Assembly: GCA_030653335.1 (NCBI GenBank)
Contig: JAURZP010000182.1
Span: forward strand, 1-9,249
Direction of reading: 5' to 3'
DNA length: 9,249 bases
From: Methanoregula sp.
Lineage (GTDB): Archaea > Halobacteriota > Methanomicrobia > Methanomicrobiales > Methanospirillaceae
The notes under the pieces are model-generated. The model saw nothing but the letters and a program-made list of their open reading frames with translations. It was not told where the DNA came from and made no database searches. How positions within the stretch are numbered: position 1 is the stretch's first letter; each line of letters opens with the position of its first letter. Of the stretch, positions 1 to 6,157 are shown one piece after another. The position numbers and the translations under genes were made by a program.

Positions 1-4
1 ACAG

Positions 5-79
5 TGGGCCCGAAGGGATTCGAACCCATGACCGCCCGGTTATGAGCCGGGCGCTCTAACCGGACTGAGCTACGGGCCC
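5..79 (-). tRNA. tRNA with CAT anticodon (tRNA-Ile2 or elongator tRNA-Met)
   Basis: The minus strand folds into a full cloverleaf. The acceptor arms GGGCCCG and CGGGCCC pair over seven bases, the anticodon stem CCCGG/CCGGG encloses the loop CTCATAA (anticodon CAT), and the T arm carries GGTTCGAATCC. The discriminator base is A73 and no CCA is encoded. An initiator tRNA is unlikely, because archaeal initiators have GGG/CCC at the loop end of the anticodon stem and an A1-U72 end. A CAT anticodon fits either elongator Met or the Ile2 tRNA, whose wobble C is changed to agmatidine by TiaS and which reads AUA. The GGG...CCC-A acceptor end resembles archaeal tRNA-Ile, so I lean slightly to Ile2, but this is not settled. 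It lies eight bases downstream of the Asn tRNA and is probably cotranscribed with it. Confidence 0.93.
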
Positions 80-87
80 CCAAAAAA

Positions 88-160
88 CGCCCCCCACAGG
101 GCTCGAACCTGTGACATTCGGATTAACAGTCCGACACTCTACCAACTGAGTTAGGGAGGC
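88..160 (-). tRNA. tRNA-Asn (anticodon GTT)
   Basis: The minus strand gives a complete 73-base cloverleaf. The acceptor arms GCCTCCC and GGGGGGC pair with one T-G wobble, the D arm contains AGTTGGTAGA, and the anticodon loop CTGTTAA has anticodon GTT. The T arm is ACAGG-TTCGAGC-CCTGT and the discriminator is G73, as in archaeal tRNA-Asn. No CCA is encoded. Six T residues follow its 3' end before the next tRNA, which fits a processing spacer or a weak terminator. Confidence 0.96.
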
Positions 161-183
161 ACACTGGTGCGCCTTATTAGATT

Positions 184-202
184 CTTTTTAGGCACGTTTA
201 AA
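184..202 (-). promoter_or_regulatory. Probable TATA region for the tRNA pair
   Basis: On the minus strand CTAAAAAG (191 to 184) is centred about 26 bases before the first base of tRNA-Asn, the spacing expected between an archaeal TATA box and the transcript start. A second AT-rich box, TTTAAA (202 to 197), lies just upstream. This is position and composition only; no transcript data are available. Confidence 0.45.
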
Positions 203-257
203 GGTAGCTATGAGGTCGAACGAAGTTTAGAGTGAGAAAATCAGGTACCAGACTGGA

Positions 258-542
258 TCACTTGCGCCTCATCTCTGAAAGCAACCGGATCAGGTCATCC
301 AGATCCCCATTGAGATGCTCGAACAATTCAGCAGTCCGCGATGTGGCAAGTGCACCTTCTGCGGATGCGCGGATATATCCGAATTGTTCCAGTACATGGA
401 GGGAGTAGCGAATCCTGTGTGATGGGAGGTTAAGCAGCTCGGCAAGTTTCATGATGCCGATCGGCTCGTGATCTGCAACGGCTTTTGCCACCTCAATATG
501 GCGGCTCAGCAGTTCGATCTCATCCTTCATCTTCCTGAGCAT
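258..542 (-). CDS. Small winged-helix DNA-binding protein (putative transcriptional regulator)
   Basis: This is a 94-residue protein from the ATG at 542. That start follows AGGAG with a 4-base gap; the longer open frame reaching 635 would run into the preceding gene and adds a basic, non-conserved-looking segment. Residues 16-57 look like a helix-turn-helix: a first helix (VAKAVADHE), a second (IMKLAELLNLP) and a recognition helix (SHRIRYSLHVLEQFGYI), followed by a short wing (RASAEGALATS) and an acidic C-terminal helix (72-94). The fold is typical of MarR/ArsR-like archaeal regulators, but I do not recognise a named family and the target is unknown. It lies 31 bases after a small membrane protein gene on the same strand and is probably cotranscribed with it, possibly forming a sensor/regulator pair. 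No ligand-binding domain or metal-binding cysteines are present. Confidence 0.75.
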   Translation of the reverse strand: MLRKMKDEIELLSRHIEVAKAVADHEPIGIMKLAELLNLPSHRIRYSLHVLEQFGYIRASAEGALATSRTAELFEHLNGDLDDLIRLLSEMRRK

Positions 543-573
543 AATTCTCCTAAAAAGACTCTGCAACACCAGA

Positions 574-852
574 TTATTCTGTCTTCTCTTTCTGTTTGGA
601 GTCATCCACTTCTTTACTCTTCTCAGGCTGCGCATAGATCCAGGCTTTCGTTTCCCGGTATCTCTTTACAAAGTCAAGGGAAAGAACCAGTGCAAGTATG
701 AGCATTACGATGATCACAGGCAGGGTGTACGGAGAATGGATTATGAAAAAGATAGCAATTGACATGGCTGCGAGCAGCACAATAATATTGAGCTCAACGG
801 TGAGCCCATAAAATTTTAATTTTAACCGGGCTTTGGCATCCTCATCCATCAC
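574..852 (-). CDS. Small two-helix membrane protein of unknown function
   Basis: The 92-residue protein has a charged N-terminus (residues 1-13), a hydrophobic helix at about 21-38 (LNIIVLLAAMSIAIFFII), a short His-Ser-Pro turn, and a second helix at about 44-59 (LPVIIVMLILALVLSL). A charged C-terminal tail of about 30 residues, rich in Lys and Glu, follows. A helical hairpin with both ends in the cytoplasm is likely. The start is GTG at 852 or the adjacent ATG at 849; GGAG at 867-864 has better spacing to the GTG. The protein has no enzymatic motif and I do not recognise a family. It precedes the winged-helix gene by 31 bases, and the two read as a small operon transcribed away from the M24 peptidase operon. 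Confidence 0.7.
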   Translation of the reverse strand: MMDEDAKARLKLKFYGLTVELNIIVLLAAMSIAIFFIIHSPYTLPVIIVMLILALVLSLDFVKRYRETKAWIYAQPEKSKEVDDSKQKEKTE

Positions 853-870
853 TGGAATGTCAACTCCGGA

Positions 871-880
871 ATAAAAGTAC
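871..880 (+). promoter_or_regulatory. Probable TATA box for the M24 peptidase operon
   Basis: ATAAAAGTAC is centred near 874. A start about 26 bases downstream would fall near 900, ten bases before the ATG at 910, so the mRNA would be nearly leaderless. This fits the absence of a Shine-Dalgarno sequence before that ATG. The box sits where the opposing transcript is predicted to start. Confidence 0.4.
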
Positions 881-894
881 TTGACGTTTCAGCG

Positions 895-903
895 CATATA
901 TCA
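895..903 (-). promoter_or_regulatory. Probable TATA box for the membrane protein/winged-helix operon
   Basis: On the minus strand TGATATATG is centred near 899. A transcript start 25-26 bases downstream falls near 873, giving a leader of about 20 bases that contains GGAG at 867-864. This spacing is coherent for archaea, but the call rests on sequence alone. Confidence 0.4.
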
Positions 904-909
904 AACCAG

Positions 910-2037
910 ATGGACTCCTTATCCAGTGCAGTCATAAAAAGCGGTGCCGATGCATTCGTAATGTATGCCTCCTCCCGCGATGCAGATATGCGCTACATGA
1001 CACAATTTGTGACCAGCGACCCGTTTGTCTTTTTTAAAAAGGTGAACCGAGCAGGTGTGATCATTGTCTCCCAGATGGAGACCGGCCGCGCATCGCGCGA
1101 GTCCACTGCATCCATTATCACCCGCACACAGGCAGGGCTCCCCGATATCTTAAAAACCGAAAAAGACCCCTGGAAAGCAACTGCCAAGATGATCGCCGGG
1201 CAGGTAGGAAAAAAAGTGCTGGTTCCTCCCAACTTCCCGGTCGCACTGGCTCACGCACTGGGTGAATTCTGCACAGTTGCAGTAGACTGCGGAACCGTCG
1301 CTTCAATACGGGAAACCAAAAGCAGGGGCGAGATAAAAGCAATGAAACACGTCCAGAAGATTACAGAGACTGCAATGGGTGTGGCAGTCTCGCTGATCCG
1401 TAAATCCACGATAAAAAAAGGCATACTGCATTCTGATGGAAAACCGCTGACATCAGAGATGATCAAATTCTCCATGCACTCCCTGCTACTCGAACACGGG
1501 TGTACGGCAGTGGACTCAATTGTCTCATGCGGGGAAGATACCGCAGTGCCGCACATGACCGGCACCGGCCCCTTAAAAGCGGACGAACCGATCGTCATCG
1601 ACCTGTTCCCCTGCGAGGAAAAAACCGGGTATTACGCGGATATGACACGCACAGTGGTAAAAGGTGAACCATCCACTGAAATCCGTGAAATGTACACCGC
1701 TCTGCGTGAAGCAAAACAACTGGGTATCTCGCAGGTAAAAGCAGGGGTATCCGGGAGTGCAGTTTACCAGTCCGTTGTGGACTTTTTCAAAGATCACGGG
1801 TATGAAAGCGACACCCGGGGATTTGTCCATAATCTCGGGCATGGGGTAGGCCTTCAGGTGCATGAACTGCCCACAGTTGGCCCGGCAGGAAAAGAACTCA
1901 AAGCGGGCAGTGTGATCACGGTCGAACCGGGACTCTACTATCCGGGTATCGGGGGGGTGCGCCTCGAAGATATTGGAGAGGTCACCAAAAAAGGGTTCAA
2001 AAATTTCACAAAATTTCCGGAGGATCTTATTGTATGA
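910..2037 (+). CDS. M24 family metallopeptidase, Xaa-Pro dipeptidase/aminopeptidase-like
   Basis: The 375-residue cytoplasmic protein has the two-domain layout of the prolidase/aminopeptidase P group. A creatinase-type N-terminal domain spans about 1-135, and a pita-bread catalytic domain spans about 140-370. The five dinuclear metal ligands are visible: D231 (IVIDLF), D244 (ADMTRT), H311 (HNLGHGVG), E339 (TVEPGLY) and E353 (RLEDIG). H215 (VPHMTG) and H318 (QVHE) match the accessory catalytic histidines of the family. It should cleave the bond next to proline in short peptides during peptide turnover; whether it prefers dipeptides or longer substrates cannot be read from sequence. No signal peptide is seen. 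The ATG at 910 lacks a Shine-Dalgarno sequence, consistent with a near-leaderless transcript. Its stop overlaps the start of the next M24 gene in ATGA, so the two are translationally coupled. Confidence 0.93.
   Translation: MDSLSSAVIKSGADAFVMYASSRDADMRYMTQFVTSDPFVFFKKVNRAGVIIVSQMETGRASRESTASIITRTQAGLPDILKTEKDPWKATAKMIAGQVGKKVLVPPNFPVALAHALGEFCTVAVDCGTVASIRETKSRGEIKAMKHVQKITETAMGVAVSLIRKSTIKKGILHSDGKPLTSEMIKFSMHSLLLEHGCTAVDSIVSCGEDTAVPHMTGTGPLKADEPIVIDLFPCEEKTGYYADMTRTVVKGEPSTEIREMYTALREAKQLGISQVKAGVSGSAVYQSVVDFFKDHGYESDTRGFVHNLGHGVGLQVHELPTVGPAGKELKAGSVITVEPGLYYPGIGGVRLEDIGEVTKKGFKNFTKFPEDLIV
2019..2023 (+). promoter_or_regulatory. Ribosome binding site for map, inside the upstream gene
   Basis: GGAGG lies ten bases before the ATG at 2034 and within the last codons of the M24 peptidase gene. 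It supports the 2034 start and independent or coupled reinitiation at the ATGA overlap. Confidence 0.65.
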
Positions 2038-2909
2038 ATGACGAGATCTTTGAAAAATACTTAGAAGCCGGTGCCATCGCGTCAAGGATTCTCCGGGAGG
2101 GCGCACTGGGCATCAGGGTAGGGGAATCCTATTTAGATCTCGTGGAAAGCATCGAATCGCGGGTATTAGAAGAAGGAGCTTCACTAGCGTTTCCTCTCAA
2201 CCTCTCCTTAAACGAGGATGCGGCCCATGACACTGCTTCTCCTGCAGATACACGGATATTTGAGAAAGGGGATGTGGCAAAACTTGATCTCGGGGTCCAT
2301 ATTGAAGGGTATATCGCAGATACGGCAACCACAATTGATCTGGGCAGCAACTCCCTGCTACTTGCAGCATCTGAGCAGGCGCTCGAAGCGGCAATACGAA
2401 AGGTCCGGCCCGGCGCAACTGCCGGCGAACTCGGTGCGGCAGTCCAGCACGAGATCGAGAGCCGGGGCTACCGCCCGATCGCAAACCTGACCGGGCACGG
2501 GCTTGACCGGTATGTTCTTCACCGCGCACCCACGATTCCCAATGTCAGCATCAACGGGGGAATGGTGCTCGAAGAGGGAATGGTCTTTGCGATCGAGCCG
2601 TTCGCAACAACTGGAAGCGGCCATGTGGGGGAGAAATCCCGGATGGAGATCTATTCTCAGATCTCACAAAAACCCGTGAGGATTCCGGCCGCGCGTGCCA
2701 TCCTTGAAACGGTAAAAGATCGTCACGGCCTCCCGTTTTCCCGACGCTGGCTTAAGGAGCGAAAACAAGACATCGTAATCCCCGCACTGGTCAGATCGCA
2801 AACGCTCCATGCCTACCCGGTTCTCTCTGATATACCCGGTTCACTCGTATCCCAGCACGAGCATACAGTCATAGTGACTGCTGATGGGTGCGTCGTCACA
2901 ACACGATAA
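2034..2909 (+). CDS. map: Type II methionine aminopeptidase
   Basis: The 291-residue protein removes the initiator methionine from new proteins when the next residue is small. Its length matches archaeal type II enzymes (about 295 residues). The metal ligands are D85 (AKLDLG), D96 (YIADTATT), H155 (LTGHGLD), E188 (FAIEPF) and E276 (QHEHTV). H65 (AAHDTA) and H163 (VLHRAP) match the substrate-binding histidines. The helical insertion at about 190-262 in the catalytic domain separates type II from type I enzymes, and the eukaryotic basic N-terminal extension is absent. The N-terminal half also shows the family pattern of FPLNLSLNEDAAHD followed by a metal-binding sheet. It overlaps the preceding M24 peptidase by four bases, forming a peptide-processing operon. 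No clear T-run terminator follows before the AAA ATPase gene 44 bases downstream, so readthrough is possible. Confidence 0.96.
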   Translation: MNDEIFEKYLEAGAIASRILREGALGIRVGESYLDLVESIESRVLEEGASLAFPLNLSLNEDAAHDTASPADTRIFEKGDVAKLDLGVHIEGYIADTATTIDLGSNSLLLAASEQALEAAIRKVRPGATAGELGAAVQHEIESRGYRPIANLTGHGLDRYVLHRAPTIPNVSINGGMVLEEGMVFAIEPFATTGSGHVGEKSRMEIYSQISQKPVRIPAARAILETVKDRHGLPFSRRWLKERKQDIVIPALVRSQTLHAYPVLSDIPGSLVSQHEHTVIVTADGCVVTTR

Positions 2910-2953
2910 GATAGCCTTATTCAATCTAAAAAAGAATAATTAAGGTTACACCC

Positions 2954-4228
2954 ATGTCTGGAGATTCTGAAGCCCTGCGCATAATGGATGTTGTTCTGAC
3001 CGCTGAAATTTTCAACCAGAACCCCCAGCTCGATATCAATGACCTGACGCCAGCCTGCCGCGATATTTTTAGCATCACCAGTGCTGCTGATGTCAAGCGT
3101 CCGGTCTACGTGAGTAACGGTGTGATCAAACGCACACTGTCCATAGCAGATGCCCACCTGAAGATGTCTGCAAACCCCTTTGTTGCATACGAGGATTTCG
3201 GCCAGCGCCTCCGCATCACTGCACTCGAATCGGCGGCACAGTGGTTCCTCAAACAAGGCGGAAAATCGATTGTTGAGAAAAATCCGACCCTTGCATTTTA
3301 TTATGAAAAACTGGGTACCACCGGAGTGATCTATAAAACCGTCCGTGCAGCAAACCCCCCTTATGAAGATACAAAGGCACATCTCGATGCACGCCTCTCG
3401 AAGCTGATCGGTGAAGATGAGAAACTCCGTGGGGCACTGGATCTTGTAATGATCAGCGCACCGGAGGAAGTGGAGCAGAGGATGGATGACCTCGTCTGCT
3501 CACCATCTCAACTTGCAGTCATCTCAAAGATCCAGCACGCTCTTGAACACCGCGAATATCTGCACCGTCACCGCATCCACGAAGTGGGTAAACTCCTCTT
3601 TGTCGGTCCGCCCGGTACGGGAAAAACCTCGATTGCGCTAGCCATGTCCAACACCATGCATATGCCGGTGCTGGAAGTGCGACTCTCAATGGTCACATCC
3701 CAGTACCTTGGTGAGACCTCAAAAAATATCGACCGTATCTTCGAACTGGCAAAAAAACTCTCCCCATCAATCCTTTTCATTGATGAATTCGACTTTGTGG
3801 CAAAGAGCCGGGTGGCCGATGACCACGGGGCCATGAAGCGCGCAGTCAATTCCCTGTTAAAAAATATCGACCGGATAAATCTGGTCAAAAACGGCGTGAT
3901 CCTGATCGGTGCTACCAACCATCCCCAGTTGCTCGATGAGGCCGCATGGCGACGTTTTGACGAGGTGGTAGAGTTCTCATTACCAGATGAGGATATGCGG
4001 AAAAATATTCTGCAAAAGGTGACTGCCTCTCTCGGCTGCACCATAGACTACCAGATGCTCGCGTCAAAAACAGAGGGGTTTTCCGGTTCAGATCTCCGCA
4101 TGATGATCAAAGAAGCAGTCCTTTCCGCCCTCATGGAAAACCGCCAGTCCCTTTCACGTGATGATATTAAGAAAGGCATTCATATGGTGAAGAACCGGGA
4201 AAAGATCCGACACCAGAACTGGTTGTAA
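2954..4228 (+). CDS. AAA family ATPase with an uncharacterised N-terminal domain
   Basis: This 424-residue protein has one AAA module at about 185-415. Walker A is GPPGTGKT (218-225), Walker B is ILFIDEFD (273-280, with D277 and E278), and a YLG pore-loop-like element lies at 251-253 in SQYLGETSKN. Sensor 1 is in GATNHPQLLD (N322), the arginine pair R333/R334 sits where the arginine finger is expected, and sensor 2 is GFSGSDLR (375-382). These show an ATP-driven hexameric remodeller in the style of PAN/Cdc48/katanin-like proteins. Residues 1-180 are not a recognisable protease, zinc or coiled-coil domain and probably choose the substrate. No protease domain or transmembrane segment is present. 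AAGGT at 2943-2947 is a weak ribosome site for the ATG at 2954. The next gene starts one base after its stop, so the two almost certainly act together. The substrate is unknown. Confidence 0.9.
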   Translation: MSGDSEALRIMDVVLTAEIFNQNPQLDINDLTPACRDIFSITSAADVKRPVYVSNGVIKRTLSIADAHLKMSANPFVAYEDFGQRLRITALESAAQWFLKQGGKSIVEKNPTLAFYYEKLGTTGVIYKTVRAANPPYEDTKAHLDARLSKLIGEDEKLRGALDLVMISAPEEVEQRMDDLVCSPSQLAVISKIQHALEHREYLHRHRIHEVGKLLFVGPPGTGKTSIALAMSNTMHMPVLEVRLSMVTSQYLGETSKNIDRIFELAKKLSPSILFIDEFDFVAKSRVADDHGAMKRAVNSLLKNIDRINLVKNGVILIGATNHPQLLDEAAWRRFDEVVEFSLPDEDMRKNILQKVTASLGCTIDYQMLASKTEGFSGSDLRMMIKEAVLSALMENRQSLSRDDIKKGIHMVKNREKIRHQNWL

Positions 4229-4229
4229 C

Positions 4230-4952
4230 ATGAAGATCACGCTGCTGGGAACCGGTGACGCGATTGGTACGCCAAAGGTTGGCTGCGCATGTCCCCAGTG
4301 CACTCATGCCAAAGCCACCGGCAGGATGCGATTACGCACCTCTTTACTCGTAGAAAATGAGGGGCATCATCTCCTGATCGATTCATCCCCCGATCTTCGC
4401 CAGCAGCTCCTCTTGAACGGTTCGCCGCATATCGATGCCGTAATCTGGACGCATGGACACTACGATCACTTCATCGGGTTTGGCGAGTTCTACCGCGTCC
4501 AGAACATCCCCCCGGTCTTTGCCGCACCACCGGTACTGAACTACTGCGCAGAAGTATTCCGGTTTCTCACATTTGACAAAGTCGCAATCCAGCCGTACGA
4601 ACCGTTCGAGATCTTTGGGATTACTGCCACACTGTTCCTGGTCAGACATCCCACTGCATACACCTGCGGCATACTCTTTGAAACCAGCCAGTCGCGCGTG
4701 GCATTCACTTCAGATACGAACATCAATATTCCAAAACAGAGCCTTGATCTCTTAGAGGATCTCGATCTCCTGCTTTTAGATACCCTTGTACCCTCGGACA
4801 TCTCGATAGGCAAGCACATGAATTATCTCGAAGCCTGTTCACTCGCAGAGCGCTTAAAACCCAAAGATTTCCGCTGTGTGCATATGAGCCACATGCTCCC
4901 GTGGGATCTTCCCCAATTGGGTAGAGACAGGGAAATATTCGAATTACCCTGA
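4230..4952 (+). CDS. PhnP-like metallo-beta-lactamase-fold hydrolase
   Basis: The 240-residue protein has the metallo-beta-lactamase metal motif THGHYDH (H75, H77, D79, H80), a further histidine at H140 (VRHPTAY), D162 (TSDTN) and a C-terminal histidine H218 or H221 (VHMSHM). Near the N-terminus GCACPQC (C19, C21, C24) forms the extra metal site characteristic of the PhnP branch, which hydrolyses cyclic phosphodiesters. PhnP itself opens 5-phosphoribosyl 1,2-cyclic phosphate in phosphonate breakdown. No other phn genes are in this window, so that role is unsupported here. It could act on another cyclic phosphate, a 2',3'-cyclic nucleotide or a different ester. It begins one base after the AAA ATPase stop codon and has no ribosome site of its own, implying coupled translation. 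T6 at 4965-4970 follows the gene. Confidence 0.87.
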   Translation: MKITLLGTGDAIGTPKVGCACPQCTHAKATGRMRLRTSLLVENEGHHLLIDSSPDLRQQLLLNGSPHIDAVIWTHGHYDHFIGFGEFYRVQNIPPVFAAPPVLNYCAEVFRFLTFDKVAIQPYEPFEIFGITATLFLVRHPTAYTCGILFETSQSRVAFTSDTNINIPKQSLDLLEDLDLLLLDTLVPSDISIGKHMNYLEACSLAERLKPKDFRCVHMSHMLPWDLPQLGRDREIFELP

Positions 4953-4964
4953 TTATTTCCTGCC

Positions 4965-4970
4965 TTTTTT
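4965..4970 (+). terminator. Possible T-run terminator after the PhnP-like gene
   Basis: A run of six T residues lies 13 bases after the stop codon at 4952. Archaeal termination often needs only a U-tract. No stable hairpin is evident. Confidence 0.35.
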
Positions 4971-5013
4971 CCACGATTCTGTAACAATATGTCTTTCCTG
5001 CAGCCATGCTGGC

Positions 5014-5025
5014 GTGCTTAAGCAC
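5014..5025 (+). repeat. 12-base perfect palindrome upstream of rpoL
   Basis: GTGCTTAAGCAC reads the same on both strands and ends 39 bases before the rpoL ATG. It is just upstream of an AT-rich element (CTTAATGAT, 5032-5040) that could be the TATA box of a nearly leaderless rpoL transcript. It could be an operator, but a single copy proves nothing. Confidence 0.4.
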
Positions 5026-5064
5026 CCATACCTTAATGATTTTCAGGTACCCAACCATAGGTGC

Positions 5065-5331
5065 ATGATTGTAAAAATGCTCGAGCTCGAGAAGGACAAG
5101 GTGCGGCTCGTCATCCAGGGACAGGGGCACACGTTCATGAACGCCCTTGTCGAGGAATTATTAACTGATTCCGATATTGATGTCGCCCGCTACGTGATTG
5201 AGTTTCAGTTCTCTGACCCGGAACTCTTCGTCACCACAAAAGGAAAGAAAAATCCCCTCCCCATCATCAAAAAGGCCTGCAAGCGGATCTCCGGTAACTG
5301 CAATGATCTCATCAAGGGCTTAAAAAAGTAG
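5065..5331 (+). CDS. rpoL: DNA-directed RNA polymerase subunit L
   Basis: The 88-residue protein is the archaeal counterpart of Rpb11. It pairs with subunit D to start polymerase assembly, much like an alpha-subunit dimer. Diagnostic segments are the N-terminal strand ending LELEKDKVRL, GHTFMNALVEELL, and FSDPELFVTTKG. The start is taken at ATG 5065, with AGGTG just upstream, because family members begin a few residues before the VLELE-like strand. An upstream in-frame GTG at 5014 would add 17 residues that do not resemble the family and would translate through a palindrome. A T7 run follows the stop. The gene points towards aIF2-beta, and the two converge. Confidence 0.95.
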   Translation: MIVKMLELEKDKVRLVIQGQGHTFMNALVEELLTDSDIDVARYVIEFQFSDPELFVTTKGKKNPLPIIKKACKRISGNCNDLIKGLKK

Positions 5332-5349
5332 TGAGTAAAATCTTCAATA

Positions 5350-5356
5350 TTTTTTT
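5350..5356 (+). terminator. T-run terminator of rpoL
   Basis: Seven T residues lie 18 bases after the rpoL stop, the usual form of an archaeal terminator. The rest of the convergent gap (5357-5523) shows no gene I can support; the open frame starting at 5381 is antisense to aIF2-beta over most of its length. Confidence 0.5.
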
Positions 5357-5523
5357 CATGAAACTGTACCAGCTCATTGTATGACAATCCCAATTGGGGA
5401 TGTCCATACAAACAACATCCGGTTATTACCCCGCTGCGATTTTCACAAACCGTGTTTGAATATCAATTGGTATACTACTGCCCGCATCACACACAAAAAA
5501 ATAGGATATGATCGGATTCCGGT

Positions 5524-5539
5524 AAAAAAGAGCAAAAAA
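5524..5539 (-). terminator. U-tract terminator of the aIF2-beta gene
   Basis: On the minus strand two runs of six T residues (5539-5534 and 5529-5524) follow immediately after the aIF2-beta stop codon. This is a good archaeal termination signal facing the rpoL gene. Confidence 0.55.
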
Positions 5540-6157
5540 TTATTCTTCCGCCCGCTCGGTAAATACGATCGAACCAGAGATGCGGGAGATTCTTATCTTC
5601 ACTTTCATGCCGGGCTTGGAATTTGCCACATACATGATGTAGCGGCCCATCTTTACGACTCCATCGCCCCGCTTGGAGATCGACTGGATCTCGACATCCA
5701 TGATCTGGCCCTCCTCAAGATTCTCTGATACGGGTTCGGTTCGGGCCTTTCTCTTTCTCACCGGGCGGTGACTTCCGCACGCATCGCAGCGGAGCAGCAT
5801 GACGCGATCATCCTTGACAAGACGGGTATCAGGTTTGCCACACTCTGAGCAGATCACGTAATCTTCAACGTAACTTTTAATGATCATCTTGATGAGTGTG
5901 ATCTCAAACTTACCATTAAAGATCGCGCGGTTGCCATCTATCTTTCCAGAAGTCCCCAGTTCTCCTAAAAGAAACTTCATTACATGGTCCGGTTCGCGGC
6001 GGACTTTACTGACAATATCGGTGAAATTTTCAAGAACCGTTGTCTTGCCCTCCACGTACGCTTTTGCCTCAGGAACTACAAAACGTTCCGAAGATTCGGA
6101 TTTTTCCGTGATATTAGAATAGGCCTGTTTGAGGAGATTTTCATAAGAGTCCGTCAT
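5540..6157 (-). CDS. Translation initiation factor aIF2 subunit beta with C-terminal TRAM domain
   Basis: The 205-residue protein is the beta subunit of the archaeal aIF2 heterotrimer, which delivers initiator tRNA to the small ribosomal subunit as a GTP complex. Residues 1-25 form the N-terminal helix that normally docks on the gamma subunit. About 30-97 are the alpha-beta core (VMKFLLGELGTSGKIDG). A zinc ribbon has ligands C103, C106, C124 and C127 (CSECGKPD and CDACGS). After a basic linker (RPVRKRKAR), residues about 145-203 form a TRAM domain, an RNA-binding beta barrel (SKRGDGVVKMGRYIMYV, KPGMKVKIRI). Typical archaeal aIF2-beta proteins are about 135-140 residues and end after the ribbon, so this is an extended form. 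The ATG at 6157 was chosen because the open frame upstream to 6319 encodes a low-complexity, family-unlike stretch. A T9 run lies upstream of it. Confidence 0.93.
   Translation of the reverse strand: MTDSYENLLKQAYSNITEKSESSERFVVPEAKAYVEGKTTVLENFTDIVSKVRREPDHVMKFLLGELGTSGKIDGNRAIFNGKFEITLIKMIIKSYVEDYVICSECGKPDTRLVKDDRVMLLRCDACGSHRPVRKRKARTEPVSENLEEGQIMDVEIQSISKRGDGVVKMGRYIMYVANSKPGMKVKIRISRISGSIVFTERAEE

Noticed and set aside
82..87. T6 between the two tRNA genes as a terminator
   Set aside because: The second tRNA begins only two bases later on the same strand without room for a promoter, so it is more likely a processing spacer in a joint transcript.
543..635. Upstream extension of the winged-helix frame
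   Set aside because: It overlaps the end of the membrane protein gene, encodes an Arg/Lys-rich stretch, and skips the AGGAG that serves the ATG at 542.
1573..2106. Long minus-strand open frames opposite the M24, map, AAA and mptA genes
   Set aside because: All are shadows of well-supported genes with conserved catalytic motifs on the plus strand and show no protein family features.
4912..5398. Two copies of the palindrome CCCAATTGGG (4912-4921 and 5389-5398)
   Set aside because: One is inside the PhnP-like coding region and the other in a convergent gap; positions and flanks differ, so chance is the simplest reading.
5381..5728. Plus-strand open frame of 115 codons after rpoL
   Set aside because: Most of it is antisense to the C-terminal TRAM part of aIF2-beta, it has no ribosome site, and the translation shows no domain.
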